Of a stretch of 64,000 nucleotides of DNA, positions 45,801-58,581 are shown piece after piece (within the stretch, counting starts at the first letter, position 1; the number at the start of each line of letters is the position of its first letter). A model generated the notes under the pieces. It did no database searches. It worked only from the letters and a program-made list of their open reading frames with translations, and was not told the origin of the DNA. This DNA is from Chamaecrista fasciculata (lineage: Eukaryota; Streptophyta; Magnoliopsida; Fabales; Fabaceae), in contig QANZ01027232.1 of NCBI GenBank assembly GCA_003254925.1, positions 262,989-326,988 of the forward strand. Reading direction: 5' to 3'. The position numbers were made by a program, and so were the translations under genes.

Positions 45801-48800
45801 GTTTGGACCCAGCAGATTTGCGTCGATCTCCAGATTTACCACCTGGACCAGCAGGCTTAGTAACATTTGCAGAGAAAAGGCTCTCCAGTTCTGAAAAGTC
45901 AAACTCTGGTGCACTAAGACAGAACATAATGCCAGTCATTACAAAAGGGATGGATGTCAAAACAGCAAGGCAGAGCTATAATTCTTCAAAAAATATAATT
46001 TCAGAAAATAAAAGCAAAATTGGACTAGTCAAATTACATTTGAGGCTCTCCATATCTTTGTAATTCTTCCCATAAACTTCCTTGTATTGCCCTTGTCACC
46101 TTACTCCAATGCAAAGGCTTTAAGGAGGACCGCCGGGGAGCTGCTACACCTGCCCCTGTCGGACGTGAAATCCCACGCCCTCTCCCTCTTGGATCAGAAT
46201 TTGAGCCTTTGGAGCCTAACAGTGGAGGTGGTGGGGGTGCACCACCGGGAGGTCTAGGAGGAGCAGGAGCATTAGGAGCTTGTGCTCCAAGAGGAGGTGG
46301 ACCTCGGCCACCAGGAGGTGGAGGAGGAGGTGGAGCTCCACGTGCTAGAGGAGGAGGTGGTGGTGGTGGGGCCCCACGTACTAGAGGAGGCGGTGGTGGC
46401 GGAGGGGCTCCACGTGATGGAGGTGGTGGTGGTGGTGGAGGGGCTCCGTGTGATGGAGGTGGCGGTGGTGGTGGAGGGGCTCCGCGTGATGGAGGTGGCG
46501 GTGGTGGTGGAGGGGCTCCACGTGATGGAGGTGGTGGTGGTGGTGGAGGGGCTCCACGTGAAGGAGGAGGTGGTGGTGGAGGAGGTGCACCACGTAATGG
46601 AGGAGGTGGTGGTGGGGGCACTCCACTTGATGGAGGAGGTGGTGGGGGGGGAGGTGGTGGTGGTGGAGCTCTACCAAAAGGTGGTGGAGGTGGAGCTCTA
46701 CCCAAAGGTGGTGGAGGAGGAGGTGGTGCAGGTGGTGGGGATGGGGATAATGAAGTTCTACTTAAAGATGGTGGAGGTGGAGGTGGAGGTGGGGGTGGTG
46801 GAGCTCTACTTATAGGAGGAGGTGGTGGCGGTGGTGGAGGTGAGGGTGCCAACCGTGGCGGCAGTAACATACCACTTGAAAGTGGTGGGGGTGGTGGAGG
46901 TGGTGGTGGTGGAGGCGGTGGAGACCTAGTTAAAGTGGTGGGGGGAGAATATGAAACTCCATTCCTTGCCGGGATTGGTGGCGGTGGTGGTGGTGGTGGA
47001 GGAGGAGGGGGAGAGGGATAGGCAACTGCACTAGGCACGCTAAAAAGTTTTGATGTAATTGCTTCATTGGCAAAGGGGGGTGGAGGTGGAGGGGGTGGAG
47101 GAGGAGGTCTATATGTTGAGCATTCCAAATCAATCCCACTAATTGATGATGCTAGAGTTGGTAGTGAGGGTGGAGGGGTCACTGGTTGTGGTAGGGAGGG
47201 CACCTTTCCTCCCAAGGAGGAAGATGATGATAGTAGTTCTGATGGAGGGGAAGTTGTTACATCATCTTCTAGTTGCAAGGGTTCAAAAACATGTGACAAA
47301 GAGTTTCTAGCCCGAAATGGAGGTGGAGGTGGAGGCGGAGGCGGAGGGGGAGGAGGTTGTAATACTTGCTCTGAGCTTAGCTGTGTTGCTTGACTCACTG
47401 GTTGAAGACATGTCTCTTCAACAGATTCTGAGTAGTTTGCTCCCTTTTCTTCCATGGAGTCAGCCGATTTTGAAGTGTCCACCTTTTGACTTTTGAGTTC
47501 ATTTGCGTTGTCAGTATAAACAAATGTTCCAGAGGTAGACCTTAATTTGACATCTATAATTTTCTCCTTCTCCTTTGAATTGTTAGCATTGGCAAGAGCA
47601 GCTGGTGCACTATTATACCTTGATGGTGGATAATAGACATGCATTGAATTCGTATAAGAACCTTTGTTAGAAGGAATCCACCTAGTTACTGCATTTGGTT
47701 TCGCTATTTTTGCCTGACCACCTTGTGATTCAATCTGCTTAATCTTTTGCTTTGCTGCAGGTGCATCTCCCACAGGTTTTAAGTTTGATGAAAGTTGTTT
47801 TTTCCCCACAGGTGGAAGTTGTTTATCAGATTTTTGCCTGGAAATATCAGGCTTCTGCAGACCTACCTTGGAATCTAATTTTCTGTCTGTTGCATTGCCA
47901 AATTCATCATATTTGGTTTCTATATCCATATCTGCCAATTGCTCATACTCATCTGCATCGATGTCCTTCGTTTCCAGTGTTTTCATCATATCAGTAGTGA
48001 CTACCATTGAAGTAGACTTAATTTCTCCATCATCCACAGCAATATCTTTCACAGCATGTAGATCAGAATCCACCCTCTCATCAAACTTGTACTTCACATC
48101 ATCGACTGTAATGTCTTTCACTGCATTAATACCAGAATCCATCCTTCTGTCCTTTTTATGAACCCGATCATCTGATATACATTCCTCAAAAGTGTAAGGA
48201 TCTAAATCCTCTTTCCAGACTCCTTTATGATTTTGATCATCTACTATATTGTCATGAACCAGAAGAGAATCATACTCCACCTTACCTTCCTGCACATCAA
48301 CTACATTGCTGAAAATCTCTTCCACCTCATAGAATTCCTCAGGTGAAGCAGTTCCTGTCTCATTTGCATCTTCATTCGCCCTGACTGTGGTTAGATGAGG
48401 TATAACAGCATCAGCGTCCAAAAAAAGTACCTGATACAGATATAAGTGTGTGTTCAACTCCTGCTTCAGAGAATGGCTTTTGTAGAAGAATAACAGTAAC
48501 TTACCTCTGCTTTAAAATCCCTTGGGAATTGATCCTTGGCATCCCACAAAGTATCAACTTCATCACGGTTGAGTATCAAAATATTTGATCGCACAAATGC
48601 TGTGTGAAACATAACTCTAAACATCATCTCCTCACGAATTATGTCTTCATCCACATGTATGCACTCAAGAACCACATCACCTTGAACACGACAATGGATA
48701 TCAATTTTCACCAGCATACACTCTGCCTGCAGTTAATATTTCATTAGAAGCATTCTCTCTTAATAAATCAAAAATCAGGATAACCAGTTTCAATTACACA

Positions 48801-50409
48801 TCACCTGTTGGTAGAGGCGAACATGTTTTTTGTTGTTTGAAGTCGAAAAAAGAAGCTTAGAATTTCTGTTAACAACTTTTGAAGGGTCTTGACCGTAAAC
48901 TCGTACAACGGGCCTGCAACCTTTTCCACCATCAAATGATGGAAGTACTCTAAGAATCAGACAATCCAGATATAAGGGTGTGTCTGATGGAGGCCATTCA
49001 GAACCCAAATTTCTCCTGGAAATGTACTGAAGATATCTTAACTGAGAAGGTTGTGGGTTCAAAGGAGATAGAAGGTGGAGAAGTTCTCTAGGAGCTTGCT
49101 TGTAGACCATTTCAAGGGTTTTTGGCTCCCCACTGTACTGTTTCCGGTACAATAGAAGACCTGCTAGCATAAATGCAAGCACAGGCCAACCTCCTCTTTC
49201 ACAATGCATCAAAAGAACATTTTGTTGCCCCTCCAAAGACAACCAGCTTTCACTTGATCGAAGGAAGTGATGGATCATTTCCAAAGGCAGAAGTGGACAA
49301 CCCTCATATTGACGAGGATATTCCATAACTGTCATGTCATACTGAGACAATAAGTCTGATACTTGACTACGCCTCTCCCCTTCTCTGAAGTTAAACACCA
49401 TGAAAGAAGCATCAGGAAAGTGATCCTGTAGCTGAGCTACAATCCCTCCCATATAAACTTTGTATTCATCTTCTTCCAAGATATCCGTAGAGAAGCAACA
49501 ATCAAAAACTGCAAAACAGAGATAAAACAGTAAAATAATTAGTTTATAACAGCTTTAAAACCTGTTTTGGTTATTTAAGACGTGAGAACAATTAAACACA
49601 CCAAGGCCAAGCACAGATGGAATAAATTTAGTTAATAGGATCAAGACTAGAGAACAAGAGAGGAGGCAATTTCACCCTGCCACTTAACATAGTTACTAAT
49701 TTAATGCAATGAAACAAAAGCATTCTAGGCAAGGCATAGAAAATGCCATGAAGGACAAGCCTCAATGGAAAAAGTATCCCACAGTTCTTTAACTAGCAAC
49801 CTCCTCTAACTATGCATTAACACACTCTGACTGAAATTCCGTTTCTATCTCTCAATTAAAGTTCTCAGAAATATTTCTACCGTTTGTGCCCCATTTTAGA
49901 CTTTTTCCTCTCAACAACCCCATTCCTTTAACATCATCATTTATCTGGAAAACATACTAAGAACATCAACTGATGCAAGGGCAGTGCTAGCAAACTAGAA
50001 ATAAATTGAAATGTCCAACCACTTATTCAATTTCTCAACTTTGGCAATGAAAAGTATTAACGTAAACCAAAAGAGTGTATCCTTCAGCTAACCCAATTCT
50101 AACCAGGAAGATGGAGGTTCATAGAAATTCAAAATTGAACTGGGACTTATTATTGAACCCTAAACCCCAATTTCATCTTCTAAGCTACAAATTGAGTAGT
50201 GCCATAACTTCATATAGAGGGAAAAATGCAACAGCCCAAATGCTTCCAATTTTACAACTCCTCAAGCGTTTCTTGAGCTCATTGAGCTAAGGAAAAGAAT
50301 AAAGTTCTGACAGAGAAAACAAGAAACAAAGCATACCATAGACTCTCTCGGAGATCTCCAGAAGCCGATCCGGCGGCTTCCGGTAAAAGAACCTTCTGAA
50401 CAGCGCCAT
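39839..50409 (-). CDS. Class II formin (PTEN-like, FH1, FH2), formin-like protein 20 type
   Basis: Seventeen GT-AG exons on the minus strand: 50409-50337, 49508-48805, 48726-48505, 48430-46038, 45913-45784, 45200-45129, 44801-44703, 44555-44514, 44018-43938, 43791-43741, 43665-43584, 43402-43308, 43233-43162, 43039-42923, 40625-40557, 40476-40410, 39990-39839. They sum to 4521 nt, giving 1506 residues. The start is MALFRRFFYRKPPDRLLEIS. The N-terminal PTEN-like phosphatase/C2 region (1-330) has HCERGGWP at 126-133, where active PTEN has HCxxGxxR. So it is likely catalytically dead and membrane-binding, as known for plant class II formins. A linker follows, then a very long poly-proline FH1 (about 690-1075) for profilin-actin, then FH2 (about 1095-1490) with PLHWSKV and GNTLNQGTARG. 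FH2 nucleates and caps actin filaments. Intron 14 (2.3 kb) carries a fold-back transposon; intron 9 has an assembly gap. Confidence 0.93.
42102..42740. mobile_element. Mutator-like fold-back element in formin intron 14
   Basis: The left end ggcttaagtgcaattttagt pairs with the right end accaaaattgcacttaagcc with one mismatch. A perfect 9-bp duplication attaattaa flanks it (42093-42101 and 42741-42749). Each arm is a tandem array of a unit of about 56 bp containing gttgcaattttggtcccct and cgcaaaggtctcaatttggt. The arms (to about 42340 and from about 42505) can form a long hairpin, with a loop of ordinary sequence between. It is non-coding; the 64-67-residue frames across it are repeat artefacts. 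Confidence 0.88.
43884..43906. other. Assembly gap with duplicated flanks
   Basis: Twenty-three Ns in formin intron 9. The sequence before them (a run of A then cagaca) is repeated immediately after them (run of A then cagacacaacc), which suggests that the same flank was assembled twice. Confidence 0.95.
46380..46620. repeat. 36-bp minisatellite encoding SRGAPPPPPPPP units in formin FH1
   Basis: On the plus strand the unit reads ggggctccacgtgatggagg followed by (GGT)n; on the coding strand it gives about six near-identical 12-residue repeats. DNA identity between units is much higher than elsewhere in the poly-proline tract, suggesting recent expansion. Mis-assembly or length variation is likely here. 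Confidence 0.85.
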
Positions 50410-51320
50410 CTGATGGCGCTGTTTCTTCCCCGATCGGATCCAAACCGATAATTCAGCTAACCACCCGCAAGATCAAAAACCAAAGAAAATTTGTGAAGAA
50501 CGAATCGCACAGCAGATCTTGCAACCACCCAATTCGATCAAAGCCCAGTAGAATTCCAATTGAACCGAGGAGTGAGTTACAGCAAAATTAAGCAGCAGCG
50601 AAATTCAGAAACAGCGAGCTAGTTGGAGATATGATCCAATGGAACCAGAGATAGAAAGGTGTCCGTTCACACAATAATAGTCAAAGCAAGCGGAATTCGA
50701 AAAAAAGAACGCAATAAAGAGAGGTAGATTTGTAGAACGAGTAAGAGTACGTGTGATCGAGAAGCAAATGTGGGTGAGTAAGTATTATTAGAGTCTCAAA
50801 AAGAAATACAATGGCATGAGCTATCGAATTCCCACATGGATATAATAGATAGATGGATAGATAAATAGACAAAGAAAGAAAGAGAGAGAGAAGAAGAAGA
50901 AGAAGAAAGAAGCGTAGTGGACTAAAAAGGAGAAATACTCTTTAGGAGAAGCTTAGACCCGTCTCTCTCTTTCTCTCTCTGTCGTCGCAATGTCTCTACT
51001 TTCTCTCTCTTCCCTCTCTGCAACGACAAAAAATTTTGGGCAGGCGAAGAGGGAGGTGGGGTTGAAGACACAAAATCTACGTGGGTTGCGACGTGTCATA
51101 TACTGTTCACGTTCTCATCAAACAATTTTCAATTTTCAATTTTTCTTTCGTTTTTTTCTTCTTTCTTCGATCTTCTTTCTTCCCTTTTCTCTTTTTGTGT
51201 ATGTGTAATTCTTGATTCTTCTTCTTCTACTACTACATTGTTCACAATACAGTAGACAAGAGTCACAGAGGAAGACACTCAGAGAGAAAAACAGGAGAAA
51301 CATTTTGGACTCAGAGGTAA
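50410..51320 (-). promoter_or_regulatory. Probable promoter and 5' leader of the formin gene
   Basis: Directly upstream of the formin ATG (minus strand). It contains a GA-rich tract at 50867-50912 and CT-rich stretches at 50957-51025 and 51130-51205. A TATA box cannot be fixed from sequence alone. A 72-residue plus-strand frame at 50990-51208 shows no recognisable protein. Confidence 0.35.
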
Positions 51321-51869
51321 TAAGCCTTATTTATAATTAATGGCTTCCTAATGTTGCGGTTAAAATGTAAATCTAATCTAATTAATTAATAATTTTGTAT
51401 TATTATGTATTTTAGGAAATATCTATATATATATATTTCTTGTTCTTCTTCTTAATTAATACAAGAAGCCATATGTCTATATGTTCGTTGTCAGAGCCAA
51501 CGAGAAGACAAAAATACGGAATAAAGAATCCCGAAGTAATATATAAAAATGGTGAATTTTGTAAGAACAATGTGAATGAGTAGTTATATTTATTTTTATA
51601 TTTAATGGTAATAAAATAAATAACTTAGCAATTAGCATTACTTTTTTTTTTGGCCAAATAGCAATTAGCATAACTATTTACTATCATTTGTTTTATATTT
51701 GGCTAAAATGTATTTAAAAATTTTTGAGTTTTAAATCGNTATATATATATATTTTTGGCCCGGCCCGGGTCTGTACCAGGCCGGGTCTCGGGCCGACCAG
51801 AAACTCGGCCCAGTCCGGCCCGTGTACACCCCTAGATCATAAAATATCTTTTGAGCTTTAAAAGTTGAG
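51321..51869. other. Spacer with GC-rich transposon remnant
   Basis: AT-rich except for 51758-51835, which is strikingly GC-rich (ggcccggcccgggtctg... ending in ggcccgtgtacacccctaga). The ending gtgtacacccct resembles the terminus of common plant DNA-transposon remnants (hAT-like), but no partner end or duplication was found. A single N lies at 51739 at its edge. Confidence 0.4.
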
Positions 51870-52310
51870 GGCCAAATTACACTATTGGTCTCATAATTTT
51901 TACTTAAGTCTCAATTTGGTCCCATAACTTTTTTCGTTGTATTTTTTGTCCCATATATTTTGCTCAAGTGGTAGATTTGGTCCCGTGTTGCACTTTTGGT
52001 TCCATATCTTTGGGTCAAGTTGCATAATTGGTCTCATATCTTTTGGTAAGGTTGTAGAATTGACCTCATATCTTTAAATCAGGTGCAGAATTAATCTCAT
52101 ACCTTTGGGTTAGGTGAGATTGACGATGAAACTTTTTGCAAAAATATGTAATCAATTATGCAACCTAACCCAAATATATGAGATTACAAGTGATATGAGA
52201 CCAAATCTACAACCATTTACAAAGATATAGGACCAAAAGTGCAATAAAAACATTATGGAACCAAATTGAGACCTGAGAAAAAGTTATAGAACTAAAAGTA
52301 CACTTTGACC
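51870..52310. mobile_element. Mutator-like fold-back element, 441 bp
   Basis: Bounded by the perfect 9-bp direct repeat aaagttgag (51861-51869 and 52311-52319). The ends ggccaaattacactattggt and, in reverse complement, ggtcaaagtgtacttttagt are related but diverged. The arms carry tctcaatttggtcccataac / ttatggaaccaaattgagac units and further gtctcatatctttgggt units towards the middle. It is more decayed than the copies at 3521 and 42102, so probably older. Confidence 0.8.
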
Positions 52311-53484
52311 AAAGTTGAGAGATAGATTTTGTTAAACTTTTAATTTTTACCATTTAAGACTCATGAATTTTGAAAATTGACTGAGAAATTTATTTAATTT
52401 TCAAATAAGTTATTGACATATATCTCTAAACTTTTAACTACGATCATTCAAGATCTTTAAATAACCTCACTTCTCACATAAAGTTGATAAAAATGTTAAT
52501 AAAATAATATTAAGTGATCGAAGTTGAAAGTTGAAAGCTCAACAAATATACCTGTCAATTTTTAAAATTTCAAGAGTGTTTTGTGTCATCAACCTAAAAC
52601 TCATGGATCATAAATGGATTTTACCTTTTTATATTTTATTAAGATGTAGTTTTGAACATTTAATGATTAAGTCATTAAGAGATTCTAAAATTACTTATAA
52701 TAATATAAATATAAATAAGAGTACATTTATCATTCCATATTTGGTTTATACTTTATATATATGGTTAAAGGTTACTTAAATTATTGTACTCAATCTAAAT
52801 ATGCAAGATACATACTTATACTCTTTTTGTATCAATATTACATGAATCAAGAATATCAAAATTGTGACCAAATATACGCAAGTTGTTGATAATTAATATG
52901 TCAGTACATTTACAAATTATCACAATGATTAACTTGAAAAATAAAATAAAACAAAAGTTATAAACCTTTCTCTTTTGTTTTCAACCAAATGTCCAAATTT
53001 GATTAGAAAACTTTTTAATACATACCATATTTAAAAAGTGCGAATGTCCTTAAAGGGTGGCGTGTCAAGTACAATCAGAAGTTAGCACACATCGCATTTA
53101 TAAATTAGAGAACTAATTACAATTTTCTACAATAAAAACAATTAACAATTTGTTAACGTTTAGCTTAGAGATAATGTCATAGTTAATATGTGTACCAGCT
53201 AACAAAACCTTAAAAGGCATATCTTTAAGTTCAACTTTAAAAATATTACTAATCAATAATTCATTTTAGGATGAATGTTTAAATTGATCCCAAATATTTC
53301 AAAGGTTTTATATTGATCCTAAATGTAACTATTTAGTTTCATTTTGGTTTTAAACCACTAACTACAAATGTATATTTCTCGTTTTAAATTTAAATATGAT
53401 AAATCTAAAATTATATGTTATATTTATTTATTCAATTAGAATTGTAATAAATGAGATTAAATCAAATTTTGAAAATAAACAATT
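52311..53484. other. AT-rich spacer
   Basis: No gene recognised. At about 53275-53345, words like aaattgatcccaaatatttc and attttggttttaaacc resemble an arm of the fold-back family. The LTR element at 53485 may have inserted into such a copy. Confidence 0.45.
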
Positions 53485-53767
53485 TGTTATGAAATATAAG
53501 AAATATGAATACTCAAAGAATAGAGAAAAGTAAGAGGGGAGAGTGGTTCTTATCATTCAACTCATTTCATCCACTTTACATCAACACCTAAAGCCTCTAT
53601 TTATAGGCTAAAGGATCTATAAGGGAGATGTATCAACTTAATGTACATAATGAAGGGATAAGGTCATATTCATGTACATAGAGAAAGTAAAGGAAAACTC
53701 AAACTTCTATGCATAGAGAATACCAAAAGACAAATGTGGATATTCACAAACATAATTATTTATAACA
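53485..53767 (-). repeat. LTR (3' LTR in element orientation)
   Basis: 283 bp, TG...CA ends, about 99% identical to the copy at 58582-58864. Confidence 0.95.
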
Positions 53768-55262
53768 CTCCCCCTTGAATATCCACAATTTATTGATACG
53801 CATTACATGCTGCCTCATTAAAAACCTTGCCAGGAAAACCCAGTGGGACAAAACCATGGCGAAGGAAAAAAGAGTACAGCGCGTATCTCCCCCTCATCAT
53901 AACATCACTAAGGATCTTTTAATTTTCGCATTCAAATCTGATGAACCAATTTCTCAAATGTTGCAATTGGCAATGCCTCCATAAATAATTTTGCTAAATT
54001 ATCACTTGAGCGAACTTGTTGAACTTCTATGTCGCCTTGCTTTTGATATCACAAGTAAAGCTGAACTATACATGTCATATTATCTTCATACAATAAGCTT
54101 GACAGAGTTCCCTGCAAAAACAAATTACACATCTTCTGTATGTGTTGAATTAGTAGTCTCAACTAAACACATTTTTTATTTGCCTTATGCATTGTCTCTG
54201 AAGGTCAGATAATCAGCTAGCATCTACATCATAAAGTAATGATGAACTAAATCTATTTAAATAAAATAAACCTTTATCTTTAAAATATTTTTTCATTCCT
54301 TATCAATGTCATTGATTAAGGAAGAACTATATCTCGCTAGCAAGTATACAGAAAACATTAATCCTCTTATAATATTAAGATATGGTACTACAAGACCAAA
54401 GAATTTCATCTTCATTTGAGGTTAATAGGATACTTTATCACTTCAAATGATTTATCTAACCATCATGGTTACACCATGTCCATGCACCTTATCCATTTGA
54501 AAGTATCTTAATACACTTTTTACATAATATGAGTAATAACCTCACTATTATAATATACTTACTTAATCAGTAAGATGAGACAAAATTTTATCTTTGCAAA
54601 ATCTTTCTTGCAAAACTATCAATATTGTACTATGTTTTGAACTCTTCAAGAGTTCCAACAATAACAAATATACATAGTTTGATATCTTTCAAATAATATT
54701 TCTTGAGATGATTGTAGCACATATGTCCAAGTTTTTTTTTTCAAGCTTATGTAGGATTTTATTCATCTTTATTGAACAAGACATCTGACATGCTTCCTAT
54801 AATCCTTCAGGGATTTGCATATAAACTTCATTGTCCAATAAGCCATATGAATGGACTATAACCATAGTCATTATATGTATATCAAGTTTGTTCATACAAT
54901 GCCAGACTACTAAAATATTTGAAGGGGGTCGCATCCATCTTCGGGATTGCATTCATCTTCAGAGAATATGTCTTTACATATTCAATGTGAGACCTTTGAG
55001 TTTATATCTTACGACTTTAGCCTTACATTTTCATTACGATTTTACTCATAAACTCATTTGTACCCCACTAACTTCACACTTTCAAATATTTGGACATCAA
55101 AAGCCTTTTATAAACAGTCAGATCATATATTCAAAAATAATTGCATCCACCACGGGAGAATTAAACTCCTTAAAATAAATTTCTAGTCTTTGTATCTCAA
55201 AAATTTCAATTCTCTTATTTCTTTTCGCACAAAGACTTATTTATATTTAACTGGTTGTACAC

Positions 55263-55308
55263 CATCATGCTGACTATACACCATCATGCTGACTGTACAC
55301 CATCATGT
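55263..55308. repeat. Short tandem repeat inside the LTR element
   Basis: Three copies of a unit of about 21 bp, acaccatcatgctgact, in the non-coding interior. Confidence 0.85.
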
Positions 55309-57065
55309 CTCTGGACTTCAAGTCCAAAAATTTCCACATTTCTCGAGTGAGTTTTACTCATCTTGGATCCTTTCTTGTCAATTTGGCCAATATTCACGTC
55401 GACATCCTTCGACGAATTATTATTCATGATCCTCAATTTCTTTATAATTTGTAATTTGTAGCGCTACATTATATGTAAATACTTTGTCGACAATATTTTC
55501 ATATCGGTTCCATACTTTGGCAATAATAAACATATTGAGATCTCATTATTTTTTTTCACTTTCAGGTACCTGAATCTCTTCCGGAGATTTTTCATTCATT
55601 ATGCCTTCATATATTTCCTCGATTCGACCATTTTTTTTTCCTATGCTCCTTTTATTTTCGAGGATTCTTATCTCTGGAACCGATTAGTCCGTTCAGGGAC
55701 TTCAATATATATTGGAGCATTTTCAGCTGGAAAATCTGTCTTTACCATTTCTATGGGTCAGTGAATGCATTTTGCAATTTATTTACAATATTCTTCAAAT
55801 AAATTATTCTTTGAACTTCAAGTTCACATGAGGATCAAATGAATATAATAATCATGCATTCCTTGTAATTCATTTTTCCATTCCAGCTATTTTCTTTCTC
55901 CCCCTAATGCTGAAAAATTAATTTCATTGACAAATCATGTCATGAACTATCTCCCTTCAGGAGTTTAAGATATTTAATAAGTGAGTGGGATCCATACCCA
56001 ACTGATATTCTCAATTTTCGTTGGGGCCCATTTTGATTCACATGGTGGAGCAATATAAATCCAGCACCAAAAGAATTCTTAAATGAGAAATATTCGGCTC
56101 CTGACCCAAAGCCAATAGCATAGGGGAGAATTTACGATACGTTATTAATTTAATGCGTACAAGTGCTGCATCATATAAATTGATATGTTCTCATCAGACA
56201 TTTAATTATTCAACAAGACCATTTACCGTGTGGACATAAACAATATGATGTACCACATTTATCCCAACTACTATATAATAGTCCTTAAAAACGTGGGATA
56301 TAAATTCACCAGCATTATAAAATTTTCTTAATGAAATAATCCAAAATTTGAGCTCAATCTTTTTACTTGAACAAAGTGGATCGACATGACCACAAGGTGG
56401 CACTTCAGGTCCACAATTTTTCTATGAACGCGTTCAAGAATTCCAAGGGATCCAATCCCAACTTTTGCTGGTAATGGTCTTAAAACCAATTTTCATTGAG
56501 AACATGCAACACAAGAACTCATTATATACAAGAAACCTTTGGTTCTTTAATAGGCATTAATTTGAGTTCGCATTATTCGTGAACCGGGATGGTCTAACCG
56601 GTCATACAAAATTATAAACGTATCCTTTAAATTAATGAACTTCTGGTTCATTTCTCCTTTAAAATAATGAACCTCTGCTTCATTACAACATATGTCAATG
56701 AACTTCTGGTCCATTACAACATATGTTTTAATTATACTAATACAAATATAGTACAAGATGGAGGGCTCTTCTGGAGCATATGATCACATGTCCGATATTA
56801 TATTTCATTTTTCCTCCATCATATTTTGCTTTCCTTCAGGAAAGCTTGATATAATTCAACAAGATTTTTGATCGTATGACGTACAATTAGATGGATACAT
56901 GATTTATACTCAAACAAGAGATCATATAAAGATAGATGAAAAAGGCTGAAAGAAATAAAGTAATACATTATTAACATATAAATTGTTAACCAAATTAAAA
57001 ATGATAATAGAATAATAATATACAATCAAAGAAATAAATGAGATAAATAAATTAAATAAAATGGA

Positions 57066-57200
57066 TTAGTTCTTCGGGAACTATCTCATATTTAGTTCTT
57101 CAGGAACTATCTCATATTCAGTTCTTCAGGAACTATCTAATATTCAGTTCTTCAGGAACCATATCATATTTAGTTCTTCAGGAACTATCTCATATTCATT
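57066..57200. repeat. Tandem array with palindromic core inside the LTR element
   Basis: About five copies of a unit of about 30 bp with the near-palindrome agttcttcaggaact followed by atctcatattc. Confidence 0.9.
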
Positions 57201-57769
57201 GAGATACCAAGACGTAAGAACTCGTTCATATCATATACTCAAATTCTCCTTGAGTTTATTGATGTCATACTTTAATAGTATCCAAATTCCAAACCACTAC
57301 AGGGTTACATCAAGAAATATAATCTTGTTAATATGAGAATCTCACTCTTCTAGAGTATATATTATTACTCTTCCAAAGTATCTTTGTGAGATTTTTCAAT
57401 TCTCTTTCTTTCAGAGAAAAATAATCATTATCAGAATAAATGTACTGTGAACTTCAGGTTCACTTGTCAAAATAAATCAATGACAATCTCATTTAATAAT
57501 TGACATATTGTCACTGCCGTCTCTACTGGAGACTCAATATCAATAATTTTTGACATATCAAACACCTCACAAGATTAATTGTGATCACATATCACATCTA
57601 AAAATACATCAATCAATCCACATATAAAATAAACATTTATTTTGATATAGACCTTCAGGTCTATCAAATATTTAGATTGATGTTAGTCTTCAGGACTATT
57701 GACAAATATATATTTTTTTTTTCACAACACCGTAATTGCTATCAGCAATTGGTCAAAATATAATTCTAT

Positions 57770-58035
57770 TCACCTTCAAGGTTCGCCTTCAAGGTTATTA
57801 ATTTCTATTTGACTATTAGCCTTCATGGCTGATATAACACAGCTTCAATAGCCAAATTATTGTCTTCAAGGCATTATAGGATCATTTCAATAGTCAAACT
57901 ATTAGCTTTTAGGCCTGATATAAGACAGCTTCAATAGCTAAAGTCTAAGCCTTCGGGGCTGATATTATACAGCTTCAATAGCCAAAGTTTATTAGCCGTC
58001 AAGGGTGATATTAAACAGCTTCAATAGCCAAAATA
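57770..58035. repeat. Degenerate 60-bp tandem array inside the LTR element
   Basis: Four or five diverged copies of a unit containing attagccttcaaggctgata and acagcttcaatagccaaa. Confidence 0.8.
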
Positions 58036-58581
58036 CCAAAATATAGCCCTTGATAAATAATCAACATGTGCAATAACCTTTCATTGCACTAATCTTTGGC
58101 AAGAATACAATAATTGATTCAATAAAGTTGAATCAAAACATAATATGACTTCAAGTCATTTACTTAATCATATGAAACTGTAATTACATGTGACTTGGTC
58201 ACTTTTATTTAATCATATGAAAACTCAATCATATGAAGTTTCAAGCTATACGAAACATTTCCAAATCTTAAGAAGACAACCACAATAATAAACTTATAAA
58301 ATATATTATGATAATGATAAACAATCCAGCATAAAAGTTTCTTACCTTTAGTAAGTTAACAAGAAAACTTGAAAGATAATTAACTTACCTCTTTAATTAT
58401 CCAAAATTGAAATCAGAAGAGATTTGTACTTAGTTACCAAAAACTCACCGGTAAAGGCTCATGTTCAGTTACCTAGAACTCAAATGGATAGAGACCCATG
58501 AACAGATGCCAAAAGCTTGAATGAGTAGACACGTGCACATATGCCAAAAGCTCAAACCGGTAGAGGCTCGTGCTGATAACG

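Noticed and set aside
46209-47021. A 270-residue glycine-rich open frame on the plus strand (and other long frames over 46282-47139)
   Set aside because: It is the antisense of the formin poly-proline tract; (GGT)n on one strand is (ACC)n on the other, so long frames appear on both strands without coding meaning.
50990-51208. A plus-strand frame of 72 residues in the formin promoter region
   Set aside because: Ser/Leu/Phe-rich translation of CT-rich leader sequence, with no similarity.
57066-57200. A CRISPR-like array of regularly spaced palindromic repeats
   Set aside because: It is eukaryotic DNA inside an LTR element; units are directly adjacent and diverged, with no spacers of unique sequence.
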